From Puccinia triticina (lineage: Eukaryota > Basidiomycota > Pucciniomycetes > Pucciniales > Pucciniaceae): a DNA stretch of 64,000 bases. Each line of letters opens with the position of its first letter. The first letter of the stretch is position 1. The notes under the pieces were generated by a model. That model saw only the letters and a program-made list of their open reading frames with translations. It made no database searches and was not told the origin of the DNA. Positions 1 through 11,523 of the stretch are shown piece by piece. The translations under genes were made by a program, and so were the position numbers. The DNA lies in NCBI RefSeq assembly GCF_026914185.1, contig NC_070569.1, positions 1,736,001-1,800,000 on the forward strand. The letters run 5' to 3'.

Positions 1-98
1 CAATATAGATAATGACCCACTTCTCATCAATTTCTTTTCTGAACTTAACACTATGAAAAAATCTGGAGAAACCCCTGTCAGTTGACATGCGGCATACT

Positions 99-1068
99 TG
101 TGAGCCTGAGTCTCTATAGTGACAGCAGGACACAAGAAATGGGGGGGCAATAGTTGGATTTCTTGGGATAAAGAAATTACAACTATAAAAGAAAAAGAGA
201 GAAAGAGAGAGAGAAACCAAGCAGGATAAGAAGGAAGAGAAGTACTAGGTTATTCTAGTGGGAATGCACGTCCACTGGCAATGCTACTCTTCAGAAGAGT
301 GCTGCTAATCTGTGCAAGAAGTGCTACAGCTTCCTCTCAGGAGGGTATCTGGATTAGATAAGTCTTAATCCAGCCACAGTTTTTTAGACTTCTCTCTGGA
401 CAGTCAAGGTTCTTAAAGGGAAACCTGAGGGACAGCCCTGAACCTAGATTTTGAGGCAAAGGCCTGATGATAAGAAGGGACAGCCCTGTAATCAAGATGG
501 AGGCAAAGGCCTATAGATTTGGAGGGACAGCCCTGTGATCAAGGAGGGAGCAAAGCAAGAAGAAAAAGCAGATCAAGCAAGACACAGAGTTGTACCTCTG
601 AGATAATCAAGGTTCAGTGAAAGAGGTTACTTACTGTCAATATCCTAGGCGCCTGTGACGGTAGGTATACTGGGAGTAGAGTAGGCTCTTTGGTGGTGAT
701 CCTGGGGTTATCTGGGTGGTGGTTCTGGTGTGCTGAAGTCTGTAGATCCGCCTCAGGCAAGGGGGATCCTGACTACGAAAATTTTCACAGTTTGCTTATG
801 TAATTTACATATGTACATGTGGTTTGGCGCGCCTGGTAGCGCTGACACGTCACAACTGCGCAAGGGCGCCATAACTCAGTAACTCAGGGAAGGAGTATAG
901 TTACAAGGAATTGATAAGTTGTAACTAGGGTTAAAATTGCATGAGGAAACAGAATATGAAGTCAAAACAAGGTTATCTCTTAAGATGAAAAAGATATAAA
1001 GTAATTTATATGTAACAAAGGTAGAACAGGCAGCTTTTAGGTCAGCTGTGATGACTCTAAGGCTGACA
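99..1068 (-). repeat. Gypsy LTR (duplicate of element B 3' LTR)
   Basis: This is a 970-bp LTR with TG...CA ends (TGTGAGCC...GGCTGACA). It reads as identical to the LTR at 3672-4641, and both share a G where the LTR at 12219-13188 has a T (12954). It therefore belongs to the tandem duplication and is not the 3' LTR of element A. It contains imperfect repeats built on GGGACAGCCCTG spaced roughly 35-50 bp apart. Confidence 0.85.
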
Positions 1069-1105
1069 TTCCCTACCACCAAAAGGGTTGGATTTCTGTA
1101 AGAAA

Positions 1106-3618
1106 TTAAACCACAGGGTTAGACCTCTTCTCACTTCTGAATTTCCTGAGAAGGATAGCAGAGTCTGGGATGTCTTTCTCAAGGAGCCATTCATCATGAT
1201 CAGCACTCATACCTTTGTATCTAGCTAAGTACATCATAACATCTCTGTTTTCCACTCTCAATCTCTTGTCTCTGAGAATCTTTTGTATGACTTTACTCTG
1301 AGGGGTCTTATCCATGGGGGGAATGACAACTTTAACTTTCTGTCTCAAAGGGAACTTGTCTGGATTGGGGTCTTTGTATGGTTTCACCAAGCTGACAGGA
1401 AATGTGGGATGTTTCCTGCTAAACTCTTCAGTCAGTATCACTTCTACAGCATTCTTCCCATGTAAAGCTTTTACAAGGAATGGTCCAGTGAAGGAGTCTC
1501 TCATCTTCTTAGGGCCAGACAGGTTGTTGAAGTTTGCTGTGGATATTAGGACTTTATCACCAACTTTAAAAGATGGTTCTTTGTGACTCTTGTCCCATCT
1601 CTCTTTGTTGTAAGATGTAGCTTCTGTTATGCATTGCTCAGCATGTTTTCTAGCTTTCTCAAAGATCTTTCCATAGGCAAGAGCAGTAGGATGAATGTCT
1701 ACAGAGTCTTGCTTCAAGAAATTCCTGGGAAGGTTTGGGATCCAGCCTTTTTCCAGGATGGCAGGAGGTTTTCCAGTGGTTGAATGTATGCTGGTGCAAT
1801 ATGCTAGCTCAAGGATTGGTAGAAGTGAAACCCAATCATGAGTGTAACCATCATTGTCTTTGAATTCTAGACCATATGCACAAAACCTCCTGATCATATC
1901 TTCAAGTGTTTGAATCATCCTTTCAGCTAATCCATCAGTTTGAGGGTGGTAAGCAGTGGAGAAAGAGAGTTTTGTTCCTAACATACTATGTAAACCAGTC
2001 CAGAATTCAGATGTGAACTTAGGGTCTCTATCAGAGATGATGATTCTGGGGATGCCAGTCCTAGGCATTACTCTGTTCCAAAACAGAATGGCAGTGTCCA
2101 TGGCAGAGTCATCCTTGAAGCAGGGTACAAATATAGGGGTCTTAGAGTATCTGTCCACTATTACCAGACAAGCATTGAAACTAGCAGCTCCTCCAGGGGA
2201 CAAGGAAGTTACCCAATCCATGTTAATAACATCCCATGGTTTTGAAGGTTCCTCAATTTTCATGAGCAGTCCAAATCTTTTGCCTGTGGCTTTATTTGCT
2301 TTCTGGCATCTATCACAGGAAGAGCAGTATTCACTAGTGTCTTGTCTCCAGTTATCCCACCAAGCAGTATCAGCTACTTTTTCTAAAGTCCTATCTTCAG
2401 AAAGATGACCAGAGTAGACACTGTCATGGCATTCATGCAAGATGGTGTTGATACTTTCTTTGTCAGCTAGGACTAGGACAGAGTTGTGTTTCTCTCTGAA
2501 GTAGATGAGGCCATCAAATATAGAGAATCTTCCTTCATCATATAGCTTTCTCCAAGGATCTTGTAAGGAATTTTTTAGCTGGGCATCTTTAGCATCTTTC
2601 AACAAAAGTTCAGACAATATGGTAGTGTTCTTGTCCTGCTTGTAGCCTTCTCTCACTGAGTCAAAGAACTCATTCTTGAAAGTAGAGACATGTATGCCCA
2701 TGATGGGGAATCTATCATCATCCTTGTCTTCTGGGTCATAAGCAGGGTTACTAGGATCATTTGGTAAAGCCCACCTGCTCAGTCCATCAGCATTCTTGTG
2801 AATATTCCCATCTCTGTGGATTATGGTCATATTGCCTCTGTATTCCTGAATAGCAATCTGCCACCTGAGCATATGTCTGTTGGGAGTCTTCATGTTCAGC
2901 AGTGATCTCAAAGCTGTGCAGTCTGTTACAACATGAAAGACACTGCCATCTAAGTAGTAATGGAGTTTTTCCAGGGCCCAAACCAGACATAAGCATTCAA
3001 GTTGACTAGCACCATATCTTGTTTCACTGTCCTTCAGTTGTCTGGATATGAAAACAATGGGTCCTTCTTTTCTCACTCCATCAATGACTTGGACTTGATG
3101 TAAAGCAGCACCTAGACCAGTCATGCTAGCATCTACATATAGTGTGAAGGGATGGGCCCAGTCAGGAAACAGTAGCAATGGAGCTGTAGTCAGTTTCTCT
3201 TTTAACAAGTTGTAGGATACTATTCTATGATGAGTCATCTCATATATAACATCAATCCTTGTCAGTTCAGTTAGAGGTTTTGCTATCTCTGCAAACTTCT
3301 CAATGTGTTGTCTGTAGTAACCAGCAAAACCAAGAAATGATTGCATTTCTTTCCTACTGCTAGGTACAGGCTTCTGGAGGACAGCAGCTACTTTATTCTG
3401 ATCTATCCCTATGGCAATGCCAGAGACAAGATGGCCCAAAGCTTTGATCTAATCAAATCCAAAGTTACACTTCTTCAAGGAGATCTTCATGTTCATGTTA
3501 ATGACAACTTTCAAAATCCTGTCTATCCTATTGAGGTGTTCTTCCCAAGTGTTGGACATAATAATGATATCATCAATATAGATAATGACCCACTTCTCAT
3601 CAATTTCTTTTCTGAACT
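1106..3618 (-). pseudogene. Hybrid gypsy pol fragment (RT end, RNase H, integrase, chromodomain)
   Basis: This is the 3' half of a Ty3/gypsy polyprotein on the minus strand. In order it holds the end of RT with YIDD (near 3576-3587), RNase H ([11 protein letters not shown]), an integrase with an HHCC finger, the D, D and E catalytic residues, and a C-terminal chromodomain. An in-frame TAG at 3449-3451 replaces the Gln codon found in element B (CAG to TAG) and separates the RT motif from the rest. The gene has no start, because a CACTA-like terminus cuts it at 3619-3622. The integrase part matches element B and the RT part matches element A, so this is a recombinant reading frame made by the tandem duplication. 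It is not expected to be functional. Confidence 0.85.
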
Positions 3619-3671
3619 TAACACTATGAAAAAATCTGGAGAAACCCCTGTCAGTTGACATGCGGCATACT

Positions 3672-4641
3672 TGTGAGCCTGAGTCTCTATAGTGACAGCA
3701 GGACACAAGAAATGGGGGGGCAATAGTTGGATTTCTTGGGATAAAGAAATTACAACTATAAAAGAAAAAGAGAGAAAGAGAGAGAGAAACCAAGCAGGAT
3801 AAGAAGGAAGAGAAGTACTAGGTTATTCTAGTGGGAATGCACGTCCACTGGCAATGCTACTCTTCAGAAGAGTGCTGCTAATCTGTGCAAGAAGTGCTAC
3901 AGCTTCCTCTCAGGAGGGTATCTGGATTAGATAAGTCTTAATCCAGCCACAGTTTTTTAGACTTCTCTCTGGACAGTCAAGGTTCTTAAAGGGAAACCTG
4001 AGGGACAGCCCTGAACCTAGATTTTGAGGCAAAGGCCTGATGATAAGAAGGGACAGCCCTGTAATCAAGATGGAGGCAAAGGCCTATAGATTTGGAGGGA
4101 CAGCCCTGTGATCAAGGAGGGAGCAAAGCAAGAAGAAAAAGCAGATCAAGCAAGACACAGAGTTGTACCTCTGAGATAATCAAGGTTCAGTGAAAGAGGT
4201 TACTTACTGTCAATATCCTAGGCGCCTGTGACGGTAGGTATACTGGGAGTAGAGTAGGCTCTTTGGTGGTGATCCTGGGGTTATCTGGGTGGTGGTTCTG
4301 GTGTGCTGAAGTCTGTAGATCCGCCTCAGGCAAGGGGGATCCTGACTACGAAAATTTTCACAGTTTGCTTATGTAATTTACATATGTACATGTGGTTTGG
4401 CGCGCCTGGTAGCGCTGACACGTCACAACTGCGCAAGGGCGCCATAACTCAGTAACTCAGGGAAGGAGTATAGTTACAAGGAATTGATAAGTTGTAACTA
4501 GGGTTAAAATTGCATGAGGAAACAGAATATGAAGTCAAAACAAGGTTATCTCTTAAGATGAAAAAGATATAAAGTAATTTATATGTAACAAAGGTAGAAC
4601 AGGCAGCTTTTAGGTCAGCTGTGATGACTCTAAGGCTGACA
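3672..4641 (-). repeat. Element B 3' LTR
   Basis: This is a 970-bp LTR with TGTGAGCC...GGCTGACA ends. It carries the GGGACAGCCCTG repeats and a conserved palindromic region near 4396-4440 (GGCGCGCC, AGCGCT). Bases 4642-4653, read on the coding strand, are the purine-rich GGTGGTAGGGAA, the likely polypurine tract directly before the LTR. Confidence 0.9.
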
Positions 4642-4678
4642 TTCCCTACCACCAAAAGGGTTGGATTTCTGTAAGAAA

Positions 4679-7600
4679 TTAAACCACAGGGTTAGACCTC
4701 TTCTCACTTCTGAATTTCCTGAGAAGGATAGCAGAGTCTGGGATGTCTTTCTCAAGGAGCCATTCATCATGATCAGCACTCATACCTTTGTATCTAGCTA
4801 AGTACATCATAACATCTCTGTTTTCCACTCTCAATCTCTTGTCTCTGAGAATCTTTTGTATGACTTTACTCTGAGGGGTCTTATCCATGGGGGGAATGAC
4901 AACTTTAACTTTCTGTCTCAAAGGGAACTTGTCTGGATTGGGGTCTTTGTATGGTTTCACCAAGCTGACAGGAAATGTGGGATGTTTCCTGCTAAACTCT
5001 TCAGTCAGTATCACTTCTACAGCATTCTTCCCATGTAAAGCTTTTACAAGGAATGGTCCAGTGAAGGAGTCTCTCATCTTCTTAGGGCCAGACAGGTTGT
5101 TGAAGTTTGCTGTGGATATTAGGACTTTATCACCAACTTTAAAAGATGGTTCTTTGTGACTCTTGTCCCATCTCTCTTTGTTGTAAGATGTAGCTTCTGT
5201 TATGCATTGCTCAGCATGTTTTCTAGCTTTCTCAAAGATCTTTCCATAGGCAAGAGCAGTAGGATGAATGTCTACAGAGTCTTGCTTCAAGAAATTCCTG
5301 GGAAGGTTTGGGATCCAGCCTTTTTCCAGGATGGCAGGAGGTTTTCCAGTGGTTGAATGTATGCTGGTGCAATATGCTAGCTCAAGGATTGGTAGAAGTG
5401 AAACCCAATCATGAGTGTAACCATCATTGTCTTTGAATTCTAGACCATATGCACAAAACCTCCTGATCATATCTTCAAGTGTTTGAATCATCCTTTCAGC
5501 TAATCCATCAGTTTGAGGGTGGTAAGCAGTGGAGAAAGAGAGTTTTGTTCCTAACATACTATGTAAACCAGTCCAGAATTCAGATGTGAACTTAGGGTCT
5601 CTATCAGAGATGATGATTCTGGGGATGCCAGTCCTAGGCATTACTCTGTTCCAAAACAGAATGGCAGTGTCCATGGCAGAGTCATCCTTGAAGCAGGGTA
5701 CAAATATAGGGGTCTTAGAGTATCTGTCCACTATTACCAGACAAGCATTGAAACTAGCAGCTCCTCCAGGGGACAAGGAAGTTACCCAATCCATGTTAAT
5801 AACATCCCATGGTTTTGAAGGTTCCTCAATTTTCATGAGCAGTCCAAATCTTTTGCCTGTGGCTTTATTTGCTTTCTGGCATCTATCACAGGAAGAGCAG
5901 TATTCACTAGTGTCTTGTCTCCAGTTATCCCACCAAGCAGTATCAGCTACTTTTTCTAAAGTCCTATCTTCAGAAAGATGACCAGAGTAGACACTGTCAT
6001 GGCATTCATGCAAGATGGTGTTGATACTTTCTTTGTCAGCTAGGACTAGGACAGAGTTGTGTTTCTCTCTGAAGTAGATGAGGCCATCAAATATAGAGAA
6101 TCTTCCTTCATCATATAGCTTTCTCCAAGGATCTTGTAAGGAATTTTTTAGCTGGGCATCTTTAGCATCTTTCAACAAAAGTTCAGACAATATGGTAGTG
6201 TTCTTGTCCTGCTTGTAGCCTTCTCTCACTGAGTCAAAGAACTCATTCTTGAAAGTAGAGACATGTATGCCCATGATGGGGAATCTATCATCATCCTTGT
6301 CTTCTGGGTCATAAGCAGGGTTACTAGGATCATTTGGTAAAGCCCACCTGCTCAGTCCATCAGCATTCTTGTGAATATTCCCATCTCTGTGGATTATGGT
6401 CATATTGCCTCTGTATTCCTGAATAGCAATCTGCCACCTGAGCATATGTCTGTTGGGAGTCTTCATGTTCAGCAGTGATCTCAAAGCTGTGCAGTCTGTT
6501 ACAACATGAAAGACACTGCCATCTAAGTAGTAATGGAGTTTTTCCAGGGCCCAAACCAGACATAAGCATTCAAGTTGACTAGCACCATATCTTGTTTCAC
6601 TGTCCTTCAGTTGTCTGGATATGAAAACAATGGGTCCTTCTTTTCTCACTCCCTCAATGACTTGGACTTGATGTAAAGCAGCACCTAGACCAGTCATGCT
6701 AGCATCTACATATAGTGTGAAGGGATGGGCCCAGTCAGGAAACAGTAGCAATGGAGCTGTGGTCAGTTTCTCTTTTAACAAGTTGTAGGCTACTATTCTA
6801 TGATGAGTCATCTCATATATGACATCAATCCTTGTCAGTTCAGTCAGAGGTTTTGCTATCTCTGCAAACTTCTCAATGTGTTGTCTGTAGTAACCAGCAA
6901 AACCAAGAAATGATTGCATTTCTTTCCTACTACTAGGCACAGGCTTTTGGAGGACAGCAGCTACTTTATTCTGGTCTATTCCTATGGCAATACCAGACAC
7001 AAGATGGCCTAGAGCTTTGATCTGATCAAATCCAAAGTTACACTTCTTCAAGGAGATTTTCATGTTCATGTTAATGACAACTTTCAGGATCCTGTCTATC
7101 CTACTGAGGTGTTCCTCCCAGGTGTTTGACATAATGATGATATCATCAATGTAGATAATGACCCACTTCTCATCAATTTCCTTTCTGAATTCAATGTCCA
7201 TCATTCTCTGGAAATGAGAGGGGGCATTTTTGATCCCAAAGGGCATTCTCAGGTACTCATAGATTCCTTTGTGCATGATAATCCTGAGTAGATGTCTGGA
7301 ATCTTCTGCAATGACATTCTGGTGAAAACCTTTGAGTACATCCATGCTAGTCAGATATTTAGCTTTGGCCAGGTTGTTCAGAGTCTCACAGATCTTAGGA
7401 ATGGGGTATCTGTCTGAAGCAGTGTAGGAATTCAAAGCTCTGAAGTCTCCTACCATTCTGGACTTTCCATTGTGCCAGGCAATGATTACAGGAGTAGTGA
7501 TCTCAACTACTTCATTATGACCAACTTTCCTTAGAACATTCAGGTTTACTAGCTCTTCAATGTGTTGCTCAAGAGCTTCTCTGCTTTTGGGGCTGGCAGG

Positions 7601-9826
7601 ATAAGGAGGTCTTCTGAGGAGAGGAGGATAGGGTCTCTCAGTTGTCAGCTTGATATGAACTTCATGACCTTTAATGGCACCAAGGGGCTGGTTGGTGTTG
7701 GAGAAGGCAAAGTTGTTATTGTAGAGGACTTCAAACAGCTTCTCTTTTTGCTCAATAGTCAACTTATCACTGAACTTGGCTTCACAGAGTTCTTCTATAA
7801 TAAATTTCTGCAGTTGAGGATGGGACTTCTTTACAGCAGAAATTTCATTGGAAGGGCTCATTTTCTCCAGATGATGAGACTTAAAGCTGAATTTCTTCCT
7901 CTTGTTCTCATTCCCAATGGTAAAGAATCTCTCTTTGCTGTTTGTGATGTCAAAGCCATAAAGAGACATGTAATCATTTCCAAGGATAAGATAGTTAATT
8001 CTTGCATTTCTCATGACTACAAATTCTGCTAGAATTCTAATGGAACCTTTAGTGTGAGGAAAAATCAAAGCCATTTCTATTATGCCCATGGGCTGTAATT
8101 GGTCACTACAGCTGTGAAATTTAGCATGGTTAATTGGCATGAGCTTATTTTCCCATTCTGGTAATATAGAATCTAGCAATTTGTTGCTGATGATTGAGCA
8201 AGAGGCTCCACTATCAAGAAGACATGATTGTTCTCTGGATTCAATGAGGACAGTAGTAAGATTTGCTTTTCCAGTAAGATGAGCTTTTCCTCTATCAGGC
8301 TTACATTTCATCAGTCTAGCATCTTCTATGTGGGAAGACTGACAGGATTTGTCCCAGGTCTGAGGTTGATGAGTTTCAGCTTGAATTTCAGCAATGGAGA
8401 AATCTTGGTTTATTTCACACTCTACAGCATGTGCTCCAAAGTCAAAATCAACCAAGGGATCATAATTGGCACCATTTCCATTGTCCATGGCAAGAATCAT
8501 GTGATTGGTTCTATGATTCTCTTCTTCTTCATCTAGTTCTGATTCAGATTTATGTGGTTCACCTTGATCTTCTCCATTGTCACTCTTGGGATCATCATCA
8601 TCATCCATTCCTACATTATTGATCCTGTTCTTCTTCTTAGGGCATTCCCTGGAGAAGTGGCCAGTTTGTTTACAGAAATGGCATATAAGTTTTTCTTTCT
8701 CAGGGGCAGAGACAGGATTCTTTTTGGTAGAGGAGTCAGTTGGCTTATCAGTTTTCTCAGGGGCAGGATTGCTTCTCCATTGGGATCTGTTTGGAGTGTT
8801 ATAATTGTTTGTCACAGGCTTGTTCCTTTTCATGACTCTGTCTATGACCTCTTCAGCAATTATAACCATATCCTCAAAACTCATTTCAGTGGCATCTCTT
8901 TTGTATCTGCTTTTAATAGCATGCTCAAGGTTTGGAGGGCACTGCTTTAAGATTTTCTCACAAATAAGATACTGATTGAGTTCAGGTTGATAAGCTTTCA
9001 GTCTTTCTCTCTGATTACCAAACCATTTGTGGATTTTCCTCCCATCATAGGTGAAGTGATCATTCTCAAACTCTTGTTGCATTTTCCATTTCCAGTTCTC
9101 AGTGCCAAACTTATTTCTGATGGCATTCTTCCACCAAGCCCAAGATTTGTTTCCATATTCATCTCTAATGCCTAGGTACCAATTCCTTGCGGTGTCAGTT
9201 AACAAGATTGTTAATCTACTGATTATCATGTTATCCAGCATCAAGTAGTCTCTGACTAGGATATCAGTATTTTTAATCCAAAGCTCATGATTGTAAGGCA
9301 ATTCTCCAGAGAATTTCTCCCAGTCTCCATTTTTGGGGATACTTTTCCACAGTTCTTTCCTCATTTCAAAGTCTATTGCTCCATGATCAATGTAGGGGAA
9401 TTCCTCTTGGGTCTTAGCGTCAGGAGTATTGCTAGCAGGTTTAGGAAAGCTATCTCTCGGTGGTCTCTGGGGTTCAGGAGTAGGAACAGGAGGAGGTGGT
9501 CTGTGTTCATGTTGTGGCTCATGGTGGACATTCTGGAAGGGATTATTGTATAAGAGATGAGGGGGATGGTCTCTGTCATCTGGTATTAACACTGAATCCA
9601 GCTTTGAGCTCACAGTGTTTACTACAGAAGATATGTCACTGAATCTTCTCTTAGATTGTTCAAATCTGTTGTGCTCATTGGCATGAAGGTCATTGATCTG
9701 ATTACCAATGGAAGTAAGATTGTTGCTCACTTTCTCTTCAAAATCTTTCAGATTTTGGCCAATTGTATCCATGTTAGAATGACATTGTGATTCATTTACC
9801 AGAATCAAATCTTGAACAGTCTCAAA
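4679..9826 (-). CDS. Element B Gag (C-terminal part)-Pol polyprotein with chromodomain
   Basis: One frame of about 1715 codons follows a TAG at 9827-9829. Domains in order: the Gag capsid region; a CCHC knuckle [14 protein letters not shown] (near 8645-8690); an aspartic protease with LLDSGAS (near 8200-8225); RT with YIDDIIIMS (near 7130-7155); RNase H (DASMTGLG, near 6700); integrase with an HHCC finger (CHDSVYSGH, then CSSCDRC) and catalytic D (MDWV), D (SDRDPKF) and E (LAERM); and a chromodomain near 4690-4850 (YLARYKG...DEWL). These domains are those of chromodomain-bearing Ty3/gypsy elements, in which the chromodomain guides integration to marked chromatin. Gag and Pol share one frame, so no Gag/Pol frameshift is needed. 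All catalytic motifs look intact, so only the upstream stop appears disabling. Confidence 0.92.
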   Translation of the reverse strand, partial: FETVQDLILVNESQCHSNMDTIGQNLKDFEEKVSNNLTSIGNQINDLHANEHNRFEQSKRRFSDISSVVNTVSSKLDSVLIPDDRDHPPHLLYNNPFQNVHHEPQHEHRPPPPVPTPEPQRPPRDSFPKPASNTPDAKTQEEFPYIDHGAIDFEMRKELWKSIPKNGDWEKFSGELPYNHELWIKNTDILVRDYLMLDNMIISRLTILLTDTARNWYLGIRDEYGNKSWAWWKNAIRNKFGTENWKWKMQQEFENDHFTYDGRKIHKWFGNQRERLKAYQPELNQYLICEKILKQCPPNLEHAIKSRYKRDATEMSFEDMVIIAEEVIDRVMKRNKPVTNNYNTPNRSQWRSNPAPEKTDKPTDSSTKKNPVSAPEKEKLICHFCKQTGHFSRECPKKKNRINNVGMDDDDDPKSDNGEDQGEPHKSESELDEEEENHRTNHMILAMDNGNGANYDPLVDFDFGAHAVECEINQDFSIAEIQAETHQPQTWDKSCQSSHIEDARLMKCKPDRGKAHLTGKANLTTVLIESREQSCLLDSGASCSIISNKLLDSILPEWENKLMPINHAKFHSCSDQLQPMGIIEMALIFPHTKGSIRILAEFVVMRNARINYLILGNDYMSLYGFDITNSKERFFTIGNENKRKKFSFKSHHLEKMSPSNEISAVKKSHPQLQKFIIEELCEAKFSDKLTIEQKEKLFEVLYNNNFAFSNTNQPLGAIKGHEVHIKLTTERPYPPLLRRPPYPASPKSREALEQHIEELVNLNVLRKVGHNEVVEITTPVIIAWHNGKSRMVGDFRALNSYTASDRYPIPKICETLNNLAKAKYLTSMDVLKGFHQNVIAEDSRHLLRIIMHKGIYEYLRMPFGIKNAPSHFQRMMDIEFRKEIDEKWVIIYIDDIIIMSNTWEEHLSRIDRILKVVINMNMKISLKKCNFGFDQIKALGHLVSGIAIGIDQNKVAAVLQKPVPSSRKEMQSFLGFAGYYRQHIEKFAEIAKPLTELTRIDVIYEMTHHRIVAYNLLKEKLTTAPLLLFPDWAHPFTLYVDASMTGLGAALHQVQVIEGVRKEGPIVFISRQLKDSETRYGASQLECLCLVWALEKLHYYLDGSVFHVVTDCTALRSLLNMKTPNRHMLRWQIAIQEYRGNMTIIHRDGNIHKNADGLSRWALPNDPSNPAYDPEDKDDDRFPIMGIHVSTFKNEFFDSVREGYKQDKNTTILSELLLKDAKDAQLKNSLQDPWRKLYDEGRFSIFDGLIYFREKHNSVLVLADKESINTILHECHDSVYSGHLSEDRTLEKVADTAWWDNWRQDTSEYCSSCDRCQKANKATGKRFGLLMKIEEPSKPWDVINMDWVTSLSPGGAASFNACLVIVDRYSKTPIFVPCFKDDSAMDTAILFWNRVMPRTGIPRIIISDRDPKFTSEFWTGLHSMLGTKLSFSTAYHPQTDGLAERMIQTLEDMIRRFCAYGLEFKDNDGYTHDWVSLLPILELAYCTSIHSTTGKPPAILEKGWIPNLPRNFLKQDSVDIHPTALAYGKIFEKARKHAEQCITEATSYNKERWDKSHKEPSFKVGDKVLISTANFNNLSGPKKMRDSFTGPFLVKALHGKNAVEVILTEEFSRKHPTFPVSLVKPYKDPNPDKFPLRQKVKVVIPPMDKTPQSKVIQKILRDKRLRVENRDVMMYLARYKGMSADHDEWLLEKDIPDSAILLRKFRSEKRSNPVV

Positions 9827-11458
9827 CTAATCATCTATGTGTTTCTTCAGTTGTTCTAACACATTGTTATTCACTGTGGACTTCTCTCTGGCACTTTCAC
9901 CTATGTTGTTCAGGATTTGATCAAGCAAAAAGGGAATGAATTCATTTTTAAACAGATCAAGAATGGAATGATTCAGGACATCTTTAAAATTGCTGACACA
10001 AGATTCAAGAAGAGTACCAGGGATGGTTTCAACAGTACCAGATAATTCAGAGAGAAATTTAGAGAACAAGACTTGTAATTTTTCTTCTAGAAGCAAAGGA
10101 CCATTTCGAGACATTTCAGAGTTAAGATTATTTAGAAAAAATTCTCTATTTGAAGGATCAGAGAGGTTATCAATATCTAAACTGAGGCCTAGAGGTGAAT
10201 CACTGCTTAAGGAACTTTTAGGCAAGGATTCATCTAATAGGGGCCTCTCCCTCTGGCTCTCCCGCGTCCATAGCCTCTCCTCACTCCTCTGGTGGCTCTC
10301 ATTAAGTATTCTCCTATTTCCAGAACTCTCTGAGTGTCGTCCTGAGGGCGTCTCCAGTTCCTCCCTGATCCTCTCCAGTTGCTTTGAGGATGAGAGGGGT
10401 TGTGGCCTGCGAATTCTTGCGGCATTTGAGGATAATGGGGTGGATTGTAGCCGCCAGTTTGAAGATGCGGGCTGGGGCGGAATAATTGAACTACCTCCCG
10501 CGGTATAGAAGCTGGTGGCGGCCTCACTTGGAGCGTCTGCGGCGGTGGCGGCGGCGGCAAGGGAGTTCCTTGATAGTGTTGGCTCTCTAGGCGCGGCTGG
10601 GATTGAGGCTGCTGTTGAAACTGAGCCTGGTTGGAGGGGATAGGACCCTGGAACTCCTGCGCTATAGCTCGTAGCTGAGAACCCGTGGGTTCTGGCGTTG
10701 GCGTCGCTAGAATGGGTTGCTGGTTGGCGTGCGGCACTAAAGCTAGCTGCGAATGAGGCCGGGATACTTGCGCCGTGGAGTTCTGCGGACCTAGGCCGTT
10801 GTTCTGGTTCATTAGAGAAACTTCCAGGTTGTGTAGCTCGTCTCTGGGTATCCATTCTTGACAGAGACGGATACCGTCTTTCCTCCCAACCAATTCTATT
10901 ATCATTTCCTGCGTCATAGATGCTTGAGAGAGGAGGCGCCTCATGGTTAACGTGTTCTGCGCCTCCCTGGCGCGGACAAATAGGTCGAACTGTTCGTTGA
11001 ACATGCTGATGAGGCTGGAGAGCTCTTCCTCTTCCGGGATAAGGTCCATGGGACCGGAGGACTCCTCCCGTCGAGGGCTCTGAGTGTACGGAAGGAGGGC
11101 TAGATTGGGCGGTGCCGTGGATCTCATGCCCTCTGGGTTGATAAGCTGGGAGGGCGGTTGACTCGTCGGAGGAAGGTTCACCGTCAAGTCTATCTGTTCC
11201 CTGTCGATAGGCCGCGGAACCGGCGTGGATCTGCTCGACGCTAGGGCTATGGAAGTTTCCCTCGGCTGGTATAGGGCCGGAGGGATCCCGGTATCTGGGG
11301 GGAGCGGCTCCTCTTCCGGGAGCTTGAGGAAATCCTCCTGTAGAGGCGGCAAGGCTGCTTCTAGCCCTTCGAAGCCGTTCTTTGGCGGCTGGGCTAAGGC
11401 GGTACCGGTGGCGGAGCTCTTCGGAGAGGTCTCGGCCATTTCTAAGGTGAGGAGGCAT
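9827..11458 (-). CDS. Element B Gag N-terminal region (ends at premature TAG)
   Basis: The frame runs 543 codons from ATG 11458 and stops at TAG 9827-9829. Element A has GAG AAG and element C has GAG-AAG-like codons there, so the stop is a recent nonsense change and not a programmed one. The first about 410 residues are Ser/Pro/Arg-rich, look disordered, and overlap a second long frame at 10234-11439. Residues after about 410 (from SLSSDSPLGLSLDI) are conserved in A and C and look like the real start of structured Gag. The Gag-like part also has heptad-like segments. It is possible that only the C-terminal third is true Gag and the rest is a passively open frame. Confidence 0.75.
   Translation of the reverse strand: MPPHLRNGRDLSEELRHRYRLSPAAKERLRRARSSLAASTGGFPQAPGRGAAPPRYRDPSGPIPAEGNFHSPSVEQIHAGSAAYRQGTDRLDGEPSSDESTALPAYQPRGHEIHGTAQSSPPSVHSEPSTGGVLRSHGPYPGRGRALQPHQHVQRTVRPICPRQGGAEHVNHEAPPLSSIYDAGNDNRIGWEERRYPSLSRMDTQRRATQPGSFSNEPEQRPRSAELHGASIPASFAASFSAARQPATHSSDANARTHGFSATSYSAGVPGSYPLQPGSVSTAASIPAAPREPTLSRNSLAAAATAADAPSEAATSFYTAGGSSIIPPQPASSNWRLQSTPLSSNAARIRRPQPLSSSKQLERIREELETPSGRHSESSGNRRILNESHQRSEERLWTRESQRERPLLDESLPKSSLSSDSPLGLSLDIDNLSDPSNREFFLNNLNSEMSRNGPLLLEEKLQVLFSKFLSELSGTVETIPGTLLESCVSNFKDVLNHSILDLFKNEFIPFLLDQILNNIGESAREKSTVNNNVLEQLKKHIDD
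10234..11439 (-). CDS. Overlapping ORF in gag leader (MAET frame), element B
   Basis: A 401-residue frame starts at an ATG 19 nt inside the Gag-frame ATG and ends just before structured Gag begins. The start context is strong (G at -3, G at +4). The protein has a Pro-rich N-terminal half, a helix-like block at about residues 130-215 (SSLISMFNEQFDLF through LCQEWIPRDELHNLE), a Gln/Pro-rich linker and an Arg/Gly tail (RRGYGRGRARGRG) that resembles an RGG-type RNA-binding tail. Element A keeps the same frame open for 400 codons although its Gag frame is broken. By hand count of the first about 155 codons, A and B differ at about 15 residues in this frame against about 30 in the Gag frame. It may be a separate product made by leaky scanning, or an ORF1 joined to Gag by frameshift. 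I do not recognise its family. Confidence 0.6.
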   Translation of the reverse strand: MAETSPKSSATGTALAQPPKNGFEGLEAALPPLQEDFLKLPEEEPLPPDTGIPPALYQPRETSIALASSRSTPVPRPIDREQIDLTVNLPPTSQPPSQLINPEGMRSTAPPNLALLPYTQSPRREESSGPMDLIPEEEELSSLISMFNEQFDLFVRAREAQNTLTMRRLLSQASMTQEMIIELVGRKDGIRLCQEWIPRDELHNLEVSLMNQNNGLGPQNSTAQVSRPHSQLALVPHANQQPILATPTPEPTGSQLRAIAQEFQGPIPSNQAQFQQQPQSQPRLESQHYQGTPLPPPPPPQTLQVRPPPASIPREVVQLFRPSPHLQTGGYNPPHYPQMPQEFAGHNPSHPQSNWRGSGRNWRRPQDDTQRVLEIGEYLMRATRGVRRGYGRGRARGRGPY

Positions 11459-11523
11459 GATGATTATATGTAAGAAAAGAGGGTAATTAAGCGGTAAAAA
11501 GGAGGATTAAGGGTTGTTTAAAG

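Larger units (their letters stand above)
1..7146. repeat. 3573-bp tandem duplication across two gypsy RT genes
   Basis: Bases 1-3573 repeat at 3574-7146 with a constant offset of 3573. Each unit holds a piece of RT, 50 bp of CACTA-like terminus, a 970-bp LTR and a gypsy pol 3' half. From the LTRs to about 3079 I see no difference between the units. From 3080 to 3573 they differ at about 25 positions, and there unit 1 reads as element A while unit 2 reads as element B. The simplest inference is unequal recombination between the directly repeated pol genes of A and B, giving the extra unit. The B target-duplication base set ATACT is found to the left of both LTRs (94-98 and 3667-3671), as this model predicts. 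Confidence 0.8.

Noticed and set aside
99..1068. 3' LTR of element A
   Set aside because: Its left flank is B's target-site copy ATACT and CACTA-like DNA, and its sequence matches B's 3' LTR; A's own 3' LTR must lie outside the window.
876..1082. Short minus-strand frame repeated at 4449, 12996 and elsewhere
   Set aside because: It is open LTR-end sequence copied with each LTR; no conserved protein feature is visible.
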